NCBI GenBank assembly: GCA_030651035.1
Contig: JAUSCK010000290.1
Span: 1-34,999 of the forward strand
Direction of reading: 5' to 3'
Length of the DNA: 34,999 bases
DNA from: Elusimicrobiota bacterium
GTDB lineage: Bacteria > Elusimicrobiota > Elusimicrobia > Elusimicrobiales > UBA9959
Shown in pieces: positions 26,331 through 33,412 of the stretch (positions are counted from its first letter, which is position 1; each line of letters begins with the position of its first letter). The notes beneath the pieces were generated by a model, which did not search any database, had not been told where the DNA came from, and was given only the letters and a program-made list of their open reading frames with translations. The position numbers and the translations under genes were made by a program.

Positions 26331-26393
26331 TGTCATTGCGAGCGGAGCGAAGCAATCTGATGAGATTGCTTCGGGCTTCGTCTCGCAATGACA
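26331..26393. repeat. Palindromic repeat, family D, solo copy
   Basis: TGTCATTGCGAGCGGAGCGA (26331-26350) plus AGCAATCT, then a 4-nt turn, then the inverted AGATTGCTTCGGGCTTCGTC plus TCGCAATGACA to 26393. The same arms flank the GIY-YIG gene at 28448-28738. No coding content. Confidence 0.85.
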
Positions 26394-26478
26394 GAGAAAA
26401 CTGAGCAGTTACAAAGATTTTTAGATTGATAATTTTACCCTGTCACCATGAATCCGGTTCAAATAGAACCGTCTCCTT

Positions 26479-27636
26479 TTAACTTTTAACAGATTTCGGG
26501 GATCTGCTTACAACTTGTGCAACGACACCCGAGAATTCTTTCCTGGTATAATCGAGGAGGATCTCTATATCAGGATCTAATTTTATGCTCCTGTAGTGTA
26601 TACCCCAGCCATTTTCTCCATCGTATCCAAAATGGATGTATATATTGTTGAATACCCACTGATACGAAAACGACTTACTACCTCTCATAAGATAGCTCGG
26701 ATTGCCGTAAGAGCGTTTTAGCGCACTTAAAATCTCTTCAGACCCAGACCATATCTCAGACCGTGTTAGTTTTCTTCCATCCAGATTGGTAAAATGAAAC
26801 GAAGCATCAGTTTCATATAGGCCTTGTTTGCTGAACTTAAAGCCAAGTAAAGCTCCATGTTTATATAGAGTTCCGAATAGAGCCTGACTAAAACAGGTAA
26901 GATGGGGTGGGCCTTTGAATTCGGTGATTTTCTCTTCTGGAATGTCCATTAAAATAGAGTCGCCGTATGCTGCTGATACCTGTTGCTGTCTCATCCCCCA
27001 CGAAATTCCCTTAAATTGGGGCTCATGGAACTTTGTTGGTTTTTTGTATTCAATCCCTTTCTGGAGGTTTCCTGATTCCGAAAGATGTGAACATCCATAT
27101 GCTTTAACGATTTTCATTATGATTGGTTTGCCTTTCTTTTCAGCAACCTCGTCGTAGACTGATAGACGCGCCATATACTTAATATTCAGCAGCGTCTGCA
27201 CATTGTTGAGGATGAAAAACCAGATAAGCCAGCAACCTATACCAGCAATTGCAAGTAACCAGGAATAGATGAAAGACATAATAACAAGAACAAGGCCACC
27301 CCACCATAGGCCCTGGTTAAGCCAGATGACAGAGTTGAATATCCATTTTGTCTCGAGAGCGCCACTGATGAATTCCGTTCTGAACTGGGCGGATGGGTCA
27401 GAGAGTATATGTAGCATGTGCGCGTAGTCAGGCTGGTTAACCGTCCCCAGGAAGAATTTTGGTGTCCAGGGGGAGTCTTGAAGAACTTGCCTTTCAATGA
27501 TCCTTTGCTTCTTTTCGATTTTTTCCCAGGGGACATTAGTGTCGAGACATTCCTTCAATAGGCGCGGTATTTGCGCCGCAAACTCCCCCTGACTTTGAGA
27601 AAGTCTACTGCGGATCTCTTTCGCGGATTCACACAT
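26479..27636 (-). CDS. Membrane protein of unknown function on the AT-richer insert
   Basis: 385 aa. The N-terminal ~100 residues are charged and cytosolic-looking. Two hydrophobic helices lie at about 110-150 (WGGLVLVIMSFIYSWLLAIA, then CWLIWFFILNNVQ), followed by a ~200-residue soluble part with GISWGMRQQQVSAAYG, a motif style seen in small secreted or lipoprotein domains, and FHFTNLDGRKL. No family recognised. The base composition is clearly lower in GC than the catabolic genes on both sides. The ATG at 27636 lies 10 nt beyond an attC-like site whose GTTAGGGG core also supplies a ribosome binding site, as in integron cassettes. Confidence 0.7.
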   Translation of the reverse strand: MCESAKEIRSRLSQSQGEFAAQIPRLLKECLDTNVPWEKIEKKQRIIERQVLQDSPWTPKFFLGTVNQPDYAHMLHILSDPSAQFRTEFISGALETKWIFNSVIWLNQGLWWGGLVLVIMSFIYSWLLAIAGIGCWLIWFFILNNVQTLLNIKYMARLSVYDEVAEKKGKPIIMKIVKAYGCSHLSESGNLQKGIEYKKPTKFHEPQFKGISWGMRQQQVSAAYGDSILMDIPEEKITEFKGPPHLTCFSQALFGTLYKHGALLGFKFSKQGLYETDASFHFTNLDGRKLTRSEIWSGSEEILSALKRSYGNPSYLMRGSKSFSYQWVFNNIYIHFGYDGENGWGIHYRSIKLDPDIEILLDYTRKEFSGVVAQVVSRSPKSVKS

Positions 27637-27646
27637 ATGGAATGGC

Positions 27647-27711
27647 CCCTAACGCTGGAACTCAGCCTGCCCCGTGGCCGTTAACGGGTCGGCTGGAGCG
27701 ACTGGTTTGGA
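27647..27711 (-). other. Integron attC-like recombination site
   Basis: On the - strand: an R''-like CCAAACC at one end and CAGC|GTTAGGG at the other, with inner boxes CAGTCGCTCCAGCCGACC and GGCAGGCTGAGTTCCAGC between. AGCCGA sits 10 nt after the AAC of R'', the same spacing as in aadA-type attC sites, and the centre can pair CCCGT/ACGGG. The R'' box is degenerate. The next gene starts 10 nt beyond the R' end, the usual cassette geometry. No integrase or second attC site is in the window. Confidence 0.55.
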
Positions 27712-27816
27712 TTTCAATCTTTGCTTTGTGCATAAAAGGCTAAATAATGTGTTCTATTGGGTTTTGCTGGGGTTACCACAGCGCCCACCAGGGCAAAATC
27801 CTCAATTTTGCGCAAT

Positions 27817-28302
27817 TCAACCATAACAACTCCCCTGTTTTAACGATAATTTATAATCCTGCAATTTTTCTTTTACCTCATTCAAACATTTACGTCCAAA
27901 ACCCTTTATCTGCATCAAATCGCCTTCAGATTTATTCCTCAAATCTTCTATGGTACAAATACCCGCAATGCTCAGACAACTATTTAATCTGACCGAAAAA
28001 TCCAAATTTTCCACAGAGAAATTGTTCATAGAGGAGTTTTTAATGCCAATTATGTGTTCCGGTCTCGTAAATAATTGTTTTATCTGAAGACTTTTTAACT
28101 TATATCGTTGCTGCACCGCGCCCACTGACAATCCAACTTCAGTGCCGATTTCTTTAAACGACAGCGGCTTTTCACGCCCTATCCCGAATCTTAGCGCAAG
28201 GATTTGGATATCAATGGGTTTTGACAGGTTAGCCAGCTTACATATTTTTTTTCGCATTTCCTTGAAGAATAATTCGTCTATCGCAAATAATTCCTTTTTC
28301 AT
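27817..28302 (-). CDS. Small fusion of a sigma-region-4-like HTH and an RNA polymerase alpha-CTD-like domain
   Basis: 161 aa. Residues ~30-75 (RFGIGREKPLSFKEIGTEVG, then LSVGAVQQRYKLKSLQ) read like sigma70 region 4, the -35-binding helix-turn-helix. Residues ~95-150 (LDFSVRLNSCLSIAGICTIE, then DLMQIKGFGRKCLNEVKEKL) read like the helix-hairpin-helix of the RNA polymerase alpha C-terminal domain. No sigma region 2 or alpha N-terminal domain is present, so it cannot replace either protein; a DNA-binding regulator or anti-/co-sigma-like factor is inference. AT-rich; lies on the insert beside the attC-like site. Weak ribosome binding site. Confidence 0.75.
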   Translation of the reverse strand: MKKELFAIDELFFKEMRKKICKLANLSKPIDIQILALRFGIGREKPLSFKEIGTEVGLSVGAVQQRYKLKSLQIKQLFTRPEHIIGIKNSSMNNFSVENLDFSVRLNSCLSIAGICTIEDLRNKSEGDLMQIKGFGRKCLNEVKEKLQDYKLSLKQGSCYG

Positions 28303-28383
28303 TTTTTATTTCCGTTGGTTTTGCAGTAAAGTAATTTCACAGCAAGACCGCCACGCTGCGCTCGCGGTGACACAGGGAAGCAT

Positions 28384-28448
28384 CATTACGAGCCCGTTTT
28401 TGGGCGGAGCAATCCGACGAAGCCGTTGCGAGCTTAGTGAAGCAATCT
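28384..28448. repeat. Family D repeat, arm downstream of the GIY-YIG gene
   Basis: CATTACGAGC (28384) and, closer to the gene, GTTGCGAGCTTAGTGAAGCAATCT (28425-28448). The innermost T is part of the GIY-YIG stop codon (28448-28450). Inverted relative to the arm at 28746-28779. Confidence 0.8.
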
Positions 28449-28738
28449 TACAATTCATCTGACAAATCCCTCCAATCGGGGTTCATGCTGTTTATCAAAT
28501 CTGCCTTTTTTTGCCTTGAGCCGCCTTTTATTTGTTTTTCTCGTCCTATTGCACTATTAACATCCGGTGTCGTCTCATAATAAACAAGTTTGGTGATGTT
28601 ATATTTTGATGTAAATCCCTGTACGAGTTTTTGCTTGTGCTCATAAACCCTTCGTACGAGATTATTCGTAACACCTGTGTAAAGAACTGTGTCGCTCCAA
28701 TTTGTCATAATGTAAATGTAATATTGTCTGGAATACAT
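28448..28738 (-). CDS. Single-domain GIY-YIG nuclease (UPF0213/YhbQ-like) inside a repeat pair
   Basis: 96 aa. The GIY-YIG motif is present as YYIYIMTN...VLYTGVTNNLVRRVYEHK, with the conserved Arg in NNLVRR and Glu in GREKQIKG. Such stand-alone domains are DNA nucleases of mostly unknown role. The gene has no ribosome binding site and is framed tightly by inverted family D arms: 7 nt upstream of the ATG and overlapping the stop codon. That placement suggests that gene and repeat move or persist together. Confidence 0.85.
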   Translation of the reverse strand: MYSRQYYIYIMTNWSDTVLYTGVTNNLVRRVYEHKQKLVQGFTSKYNITKLVYYETTPDVNSAIGREKQIKGGSRQKKADLINSMNPDWRDLSDEL

Positions 28739-28745
28739 GTTTTAT

Positions 28746-28779
28746 AGATTGCTTCGTCACTACGTTCCTCGCAACGACA
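28746..28779. repeat. Family D repeat, arm upstream of the GIY-YIG gene
   Basis: AGATTGCTTCGTCACTACGT then TCCTCGCAACGACA (28746-28779), the inverted counterpart of the arm at 28425-28448. Confidence 0.8.
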
Positions 28780-28802
28780 TACCACAAACGCCATATCATT
28801 CG

Positions 28803-30206
28803 TCAAAACCCCCACTCGCGGACGTCGAATTTCTTCCGCTTCAGATACCGGCCATGGCCTTTTTTACCCGTGAATTTTCCGTATTCGGCGACCACCTGCC
28901 CGCGCGAGATCACGAAGGCGGGAAGCCCGTCGAGCTTGAAGCCCTCGAACGCTGAATAATCCACGTTGTGGCGCGAGTTTTTAACCGAGACCTCTCCGGC
29001 GCGGGCCGGGTTGAATATGACCAGGTCGGCGTCCGAGCCAACAGCCACCGTTCCTTTCCCGGGATACATGCCGAATATTTTTGCCGCGTTCGTGGCTATG
29101 GCGGCCGCGAACTGGTTGCGGCTCAGCCTCCCGCTGCGCACCCCGTAGGTGTAAAGGAGGTTCACCCGGTCGCCCACGCCGGGAATGCCGTTGGGTATCC
29201 TCAGGAAGTCGCCCTTCCCCATTTCCTTCTGGCCCTTGAAATTGAAGGAGCAGTGGTCCGTGGCCACGCTTTGGAGGAAGCCGTCGCGCAGGCCGTTCCA
29301 GAGCTTGTCCTGGTTCAAGACATGGCGCAGCGGCGGGGACATTACCCACTTGGCGGCCTCGAAGCCGTTCTTCTTGTACAGCTCGTCGGAGAGCAGCAGG
29401 TATTGCGGGCAGGTTTCCGCGAGCACCAGCTGGCCGCGCACCCTGGCGGCCTGGACTTCGCGCAGCGCTTCGTCGCAGCTCAGGTGGACTATGTGCAGCG
29501 GGGCCCCGGCGAACCCGGCCAGGACGATGGCGCGGTGCGCGGCTTCGCCCTCGGCCTCGGCGGGATGCGCGAGCGCATGGTACTCCGGTCCGGTCTTGCC
29601 CTCGCCGGCGAACCGCTTCATCAAATGGGTGAGCATATCGCCGTTCTCGGCGTGGACGGAAACAAGGGCCGAATTCTCCTTGGCCGCGCCCAGGACCTGC
29701 AGGAGCTGGTCGTCGTCTATCATCAGCGCGCCTTTATAGGCCATGAAGCACTTGAAGCTGGAGATACCCTCCGCAACTACTCCCGGGATGTCCGCGAGCA
29801 CTTCCGCGTTGACCTCGGGGAGCGCCATATGGAAGCCGTAATCCACCGCGGCCTTCCCCATGGCCTTCTCATGCCAGGCCGCTACGGCCGCGGCGAGCTT
29901 CTGCCCCTTGCCCGGGATGACGAAATCCACGATGGCGGTGGTGCCACCGCACGCGGCCGCGACCGTGCCGGTCTCGAAATCGTCGGGGGATACTGCCCCC
30001 ATGAAAGGGAGGGCGAAATGCGTGTGCGCGTCTATCCCGCCCGGGTAGATCTCCAGGCCGGCCGCGTCTATCACAGTGTCGCCGGCGGAAGGCTCGATGC
30101 CCGGGCCGAGCCGGCAGATCTTCCCGTCCTCCGCCAGGATATCGGCGGAGAAAGTATCGGAAGCCGTGAAGATGGTCCCGTTCTTTATCAACATTCTTTT
30201 TGTCAT
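28803..30206 (-). CDS. hydA: Dihydropyrimidinase (D-hydantoinase family)
   Basis: 467 aa. Opens dihydrouracil or dihydrothymine to N-carbamoyl-beta-alanine or N-carbamoyl-3-aminoisobutyrate. The amidohydrolase metal set is complete: H61xH63 in GGIDAHTHF, the carboxylated Lys152 in SSFKCFMAYKG, His in SVHAENGD, His in HIVHLSCDEA and Asp in VATDHCSF. AAAGGA before the ATG at 30206 supports the start. It is split from the downstream aminotransferase by the AT-richer insert and from the upstream beta-ureidopropionase by a family E palindrome. Confidence 0.94.
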   Translation of the reverse strand: MTKRMLIKNGTIFTASDTFSADILAEDGKICRLGPGIEPSAGDTVIDAAGLEIYPGGIDAHTHFALPFMGAVSPDDFETGTVAAACGGTTAIVDFVIPGKGQKLAAAVAAWHEKAMGKAAVDYGFHMALPEVNAEVLADIPGVVAEGISSFKCFMAYKGALMIDDDQLLQVLGAAKENSALVSVHAENGDMLTHLMKRFAGEGKTGPEYHALAHPAEAEGEAAHRAIVLAGFAGAPLHIVHLSCDEALREVQAARVRGQLVLAETCPQYLLLSDELYKKNGFEAAKWVMSPPLRHVLNQDKLWNGLRDGFLQSVATDHCSFNFKGQKEMGKGDFLRIPNGIPGVGDRVNLLYTYGVRSGRLSRNQFAAAIATNAAKIFGMYPGKGTVAVGSDADLVIFNPARAGEVSVKNSRHNVDYSAFEGFKLDGLPAFVISRGQVVAEYGKFTGKKGHGRYLKRKKFDVREWGF

Positions 30207-30220
30207 ATTATCCTTTGGTT

Positions 30221-30310
30221 GCGAATAAGACGAATAGCTGCGAATTACACGAATAACTGCCTGATTATAATTCTCTGCTGTTATTCGTCCTATTCGTTGT
30301 CATTCGTGAC
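30221..30310. repeat. Palindromic intergenic repeat, family E
   Basis: GCGAATAAGACGAATAGCTG...ACGAATAAC on the left is answered by GTTATTCGTCCTATTCGTTG and CATTCGTGAC on the right. Lies between the dihydropyrimidinase and beta-ureidopropionase genes; only copy in the window. Confidence 0.75.
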
Positions 30311-30317
30311 ATTTCTT

Positions 30318-31190
30318 TCACGGCAGAAGCTTGATCATGTCGCCGTAAGTCTCGGGGCGGCGGTCGCGGTAGAACTGCCAGGTATTGCGCACCTCGTCGA
30401 TCTTGTCCAGGTCGATGTCGGCGGTCACCAGCTCGTCGCTGTCCTCGCTGCCTTCCGCGAGTATTTCCCCGCGCGGGTTCACGAAATAGCTGTGGCCGTA
30501 GAACTTCCCTATCTTCCAGGGCAGCTCCGTCCCCACGCGGTTGATGCAGCCCATGAAATAGCCGTTGGCCACGGCGTGGGCCGGCTGCTCGATCTTCCAG
30601 AGATGCTGCGACAGGCCGGCTACCGTGGCGGAGGGGTTGAACACTATCTCCGCCCCGGCGAGACCCAGCAGGCGGGCGCCCTCGGGGAAGTGCCGGTCGT
30701 AGCAGATGTACACGCCGACCACCCCGTATTTGGTCTTAAAGACCGGGTAATCCATGTTCCCGGGCTTGAAGAAGAACTTCTCCCAGAACCCCGCGACCTG
30801 CGGGATATGGATCTTGCGGTATTTTCCGAGGTATTTCCCGTCCGCGTCAATGACCGCGGCGGTGTTATAATAAACGCCGGCCGTGGCCCGCTCATAGATA
30901 GGGACGACGATGGCCATATCGTATTTCTTCGCGTATTTGGACAGCAGCTCCGTGGTCGGCCCCGGCACCGCTTCGGCGGTCGCGTACCATTTGGCGTCCT
31001 GTGAAGGGCAGAAATAGGGGGTTGAGAAGATCTCCTGGAGACAAAGTATTTTGACGCCTTTTTTGCCGGCCTTGTCCACCCAGGCAAGGTGCTTCTTTAT
31101 CATCGCCGCCTTGATCGCCTGAACGCTCCCTTCCCCTTCCTGCATCGGAAGGCCGCACTGGATCACGCCGCATTTCACCGTTCTTGGCAT
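30318..31190 (-). CDS. Beta-ureidopropionase (nitrilase superfamily amidohydrolase)
   Basis: 290 aa. Cleaves N-carbamoyl-beta-amino acids to beta-alanine or 3-aminoisobutyrate, ammonia and CO2. The nitrilase triad is Glu53 (LQEIF), Lys126 (YRKIHIP) and Cys163 (YICYDRHFPE). RNTWQFYRDRRPETY near the C-terminus is usual for this subfamily. AGGAG lies 7 nt before the ATG at 31190. First gene of the catabolic series, behind the only strong - strand promoter seen. N-carbamoylputrescine amidase is a close relative, but the dihydropyrimidinase neighbour decides. Confidence 0.92.
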   Translation of the reverse strand: MPRTVKCGVIQCGLPMQEGEGSVQAIKAAMIKKHLAWVDKAGKKGVKILCLQEIFSTPYFCPSQDAKWYATAEAVPGPTTELLSKYAKKYDMAIVVPIYERATAGVYYNTAAVIDADGKYLGKYRKIHIPQVAGFWEKFFFKPGNMDYPVFKTKYGVVGVYICYDRHFPEGARLLGLAGAEIVFNPSATVAGLSQHLWKIEQPAHAVANGYFMGCINRVGTELPWKIGKFYGHSYFVNPRGEILAEGSEDSDELVTADIDLDKIDEVRNTWQFYRDRRPETYGDMIKLLP

Positions 31191-31292
31191 ATTGGCTCCT
31201 TTAATTTGTCCCGGCTTCGAAAGTTCCAGGCGGGCTTGCCTGCGAATGTTCCCATGCCGCCCCCCGCGGGAACGGACCCGCTATTAAGATAA

Positions 31293-31321
31293 ATATAATA
31301 CAAAGATAACTATAGTGTCAA
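31293..31321 (-). promoter_or_regulatory. Strong sigma70-type promoter of the pyrimidine catabolic series
   Basis: On the - strand: perfect TTGACA (31321-31316), exactly 17 nt, then TTATAT (31298-31293). Transcription would start near 31286, leaving a ~95-nt leader with GCGGG/CCCGC and GTTCCC/GGGAAC pairs before the beta-ureidopropionase ATG. Confidence 0.7.
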
Positions 31322-31380
31322 ACACGCCTTTCCGGTATTTTATCGAAATGCGAACTTGCAAAGAAATATTCCATGAAATA

Positions 31381-31548
31381 ATGCGTGAAAACCCGTAAAA
31401 CCGTCAATCCTATTTGTCATCCCTGCGATCCGTTGGCAGGGATCCAGGCAGCTATTTATGGATTCCCGCCTACAGACTGCGGGAATGACACATGGGTTTA
31501 CTGAATATTTACTACAAATTATGCGCGGAAAACCCGTAAAACCGTCAA
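31381..31548. repeat. Direct repeats bracketing a palindromic element (family F)
   Basis: ATGCGTGAAAACCCGTAAAA plus CCGTCAA (31381-31407) recurs as ATGCGCGGAAAACCCGTAAA plus ACCGTCAA (31521-31548). Between them lies a palindrome (31415-31490) with outer arms TGTCATCCCTGCG and CTGCGGGAATGACA and an inner GGATCC/GGATTC pair. The rest of the 538-nt gap 31191-31728 holds the promoter above and the gene remnant below. Confidence 0.75.
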
Positions 31549-31600
31549 AATGCCGCGCTTTTTGTTAATGTAGAGGATTAATGAACAAGTTTGTAACGGC

Positions 31601-31699
31601 GCGAGCGAACGCTTCATCCGGCTGGCGTTCTGCAATTTAAGCGAAGAGGACCTGGCGCAGGCCATGGTCCAGCTAAAAGCGTGGGATTCTGAAGCGTGA
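31601..31699 (+). pseudogene. Decayed 3' end of a PLP aminotransferase gene
   Basis: The frame reads ASERFIRLAFCNLSEEDLAQ, then AMVQLKAWDSEA and a stop. ERFIRLAF-x-N-x-x-x-EDL is how many class I/II aminotransferases end. Nothing upstream in frame resembles the rest of such an enzyme, so only the tail remains. Short, so chance similarity cannot be excluded. Confidence 0.5.
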
Positions 31700-31728
31700 G
31701 CCGGGCGATAACGGCCGAGAGCTGAACG

Positions 31729-33309
31729 TTAAGCCGGCGTCTCTTCTCCGCGCACTGTCTTCATCTCCAGGATGCGGTCCACCCTGAACATGCGCTTCTC
31801 GCCCCGCTTGAGGCAATGCGCCTCCAGGCCCTTGAAGGTAACGGTGTTGTATTTGCAGTCGCCCACCGACAGCGGCCTCACGGTGCGGCGGCTTTTTTCG
31901 TCGCGCGCTTTAAGGTAGGTCATCTCAAGGCAGTTGCCGTCCTTAATGGCCTGCTCTATCATTCTAATTTTTTCTTCGAGCGGCATAAGCTGCTCGCTGG
32001 TCCCGTACTGGTGGCCGGTTACATAGCGCACAATGCGCCAGTCCGTCATCACGTCCGCTGGCCGCACGGCCCGCGCCAGCGATAAGCCCTCCAGCGCCGT
32101 GCAGCGGCTGAGCGCCACATAGGTCTGCCCGGCGGCGAAAGCCCGGCGGCCCAGGTCTATTATCGCCCGCTCGAAGGTCTTGCCCTGGCTTTTGTGGATG
32201 GTAATGCCCCAGGCCAGCTTCAGCGGGTACTGGGTGAAGGTACCGGCAGTTTCCGTCTTTATTTTTTTAGCCTCTTCGTCGAAGGTGAAATGGAAAAGCT
32301 CCCAGGCGTGCGGCTCCACCGGCTCAACGGAGCCGTCCGCTAAACGCACGTGTATCACGTCCGGCTCGCCCGCCGGGCCTCTCATAATATCCTGCACCGC
32401 GGCCATGCTGCCGTTCACCCAGCGCCCGTCGGGGTCGTTGTTCAGCATCATCACCTGCGCCCCGGCCTTCAGGTGCAGCTCGTCGTCGGCAGGGTAGGAA
32501 TCGCGGGTAAACTCGCCGGAGGTTTCCGCCCTGTAGACATGGGAGCGCCCGTCTATGCCGCGCAGGCGCTCGTTGTTTATTTCGGCCGCGTCGGCGTTGG
32601 TGGTGAGCAGGCGCACTATAAGGCCGCGGCCGTCCGTCTCCACGTCCGCGCCCACGCGGCTGTTAAGCCGCGCCAGCTGGGCGGGGCTCACGCGGTTGTT
32701 CCTTATCGCGTTCAGGATCTCTATAAAGCCCTGGTCCTTCTGGCGGTAGATCTTCTCCAGCTCCAGGTACTCGATACCGGCCTCGCCGAAAATTTTGGAG
32801 TTGAAGAAGTAGGGCCCCTTGTAATAAGTAGAAAACAGCTCGCGCTCGGCCCCGGTGACCACCGGCGGCAGCTGGTAAAGGTCGCCGAAAAGTATAAGCT
32901 GCGTCCCGCCGAAAGGCTTCCCCGGCTCCCGCCCGTTCATGCGCATGAAGGCGTCCACGCAATCCATCAGGTCGGCCCTCACCATGGAGGCCTCGTCTAT
33001 AACTATGGCGGCCAGCTCCCTGTAAATTTCGGCGTCTTTCTTGCGCGCCCTTCTTACCTTGTCGGGCGTGGTCCCAGGCCTGAAGCGGAAGAAAGAATGT
33101 ATGGTTTCCCCGGCCACGTTCAGGGCGGCCACGCCGGTGGGGGCCAGCACCACTATTTTTTTCGAGGTATGGGCGCGGAAATAGCGCAGCAGTGTGCTTT
33201 TGCCGGTGCCTGCCTTGCCGGTCACGAATACGTTATGGCTGCCGTGCTGCAGCAGATGCAGGGCCTTTGTGAACTGCTCGTTAAATTCTATTTCTGTCTC
33301 TTCAGTCAT
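31729..33309 (-). CDS. Pif1-like superfamily 1B helicase with C-terminal WYL-like domain
   Basis: 526 aa. Walker A GKAGTGKST (31-39), APTGVAALNVAGETIHSFF, Walker B VIDEASM, LFGDLYQLPPV and the late KLAWGITIHKSQGKTFERAI and TYVALSRCTALEGL place it with Pif1/RecD2-type 5'-3' DNA helicases. Residues ~440-520 (IEQAIKDGNCLEMTYLKARD, then VRPLSVGD, LEAHCLKRGEKRMFRVDRI) match the WYL domain, which binds ligands or nucleic acid in regulators. GAGG before the ATG at 33309 supports this start over one 7 codons earlier. It probably acts on G-quadruplex or replication intermediates; the WYL part may regulate it. Confidence 0.88.
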   Translation of the reverse strand: MTEETEIEFNEQFTKALHLLQHGSHNVFVTGKAGTGKSTLLRYFRAHTSKKIVVLAPTGVAALNVAGETIHSFFRFRPGTTPDKVRRARKKDAEIYRELAAIVIDEASMVRADLMDCVDAFMRMNGREPGKPFGGTQLILFGDLYQLPPVVTGAERELFSTYYKGPYFFNSKIFGEAGIEYLELEKIYRQKDQGFIEILNAIRNNRVSPAQLARLNSRVGADVETDGRGLIVRLLTTNADAAEINNERLRGIDGRSHVYRAETSGEFTRDSYPADDELHLKAGAQVMMLNNDPDGRWVNGSMAAVQDIMRGPAGEPDVIHVRLADGSVEPVEPHAWELFHFTFDEEAKKIKTETAGTFTQYPLKLAWGITIHKSQGKTFERAIIDLGRRAFAAGQTYVALSRCTALEGLSLARAVRPADVMTDWRIVRYVTGHQYGTSEQLMPLEEKIRMIEQAIKDGNCLEMTYLKARDEKSRRTVRPLSVGDCKYNTVTFKGLEAHCLKRGEKRMFRVDRILEMKTVRGEETPA

Positions 33310-33412
33310 ATTGCGCCTCAATTTTACCATTTACAGAAAGCCCGCTTGCCCTTAAGTCCTATTTTTCACTAGGCCTTTTTTCCGCAAATTTCAGGGACCT
33401 TAGCCCCTCAAT

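Noticed and set aside
27747-27992. 81-aa open frame on the + strand in the insert
   Set aside because: Overlaps the end of the sigma4/alpha-CTD fusion gene on the other strand; no motif and no ribosome binding site.
28968-31004. 678-aa open frame on the + strand across dihydropyrimidinase and beta-ureidopropionase
   Set aside because: It crosses two recognised genes and a palindromic repeat; composition is that of an antisense shadow.
20100-31330. Cobalamin riboswitch controlling the B12-dependent mutase genes
   Set aside because: I looked for the conserved B12-box in the gaps before meaB and the first gene and saw none.
31381-31548. Possible CRISPR array
   Set aside because: Only two imperfect copies, 140 bp apart, with a palindrome as the spacer and no cas genes.
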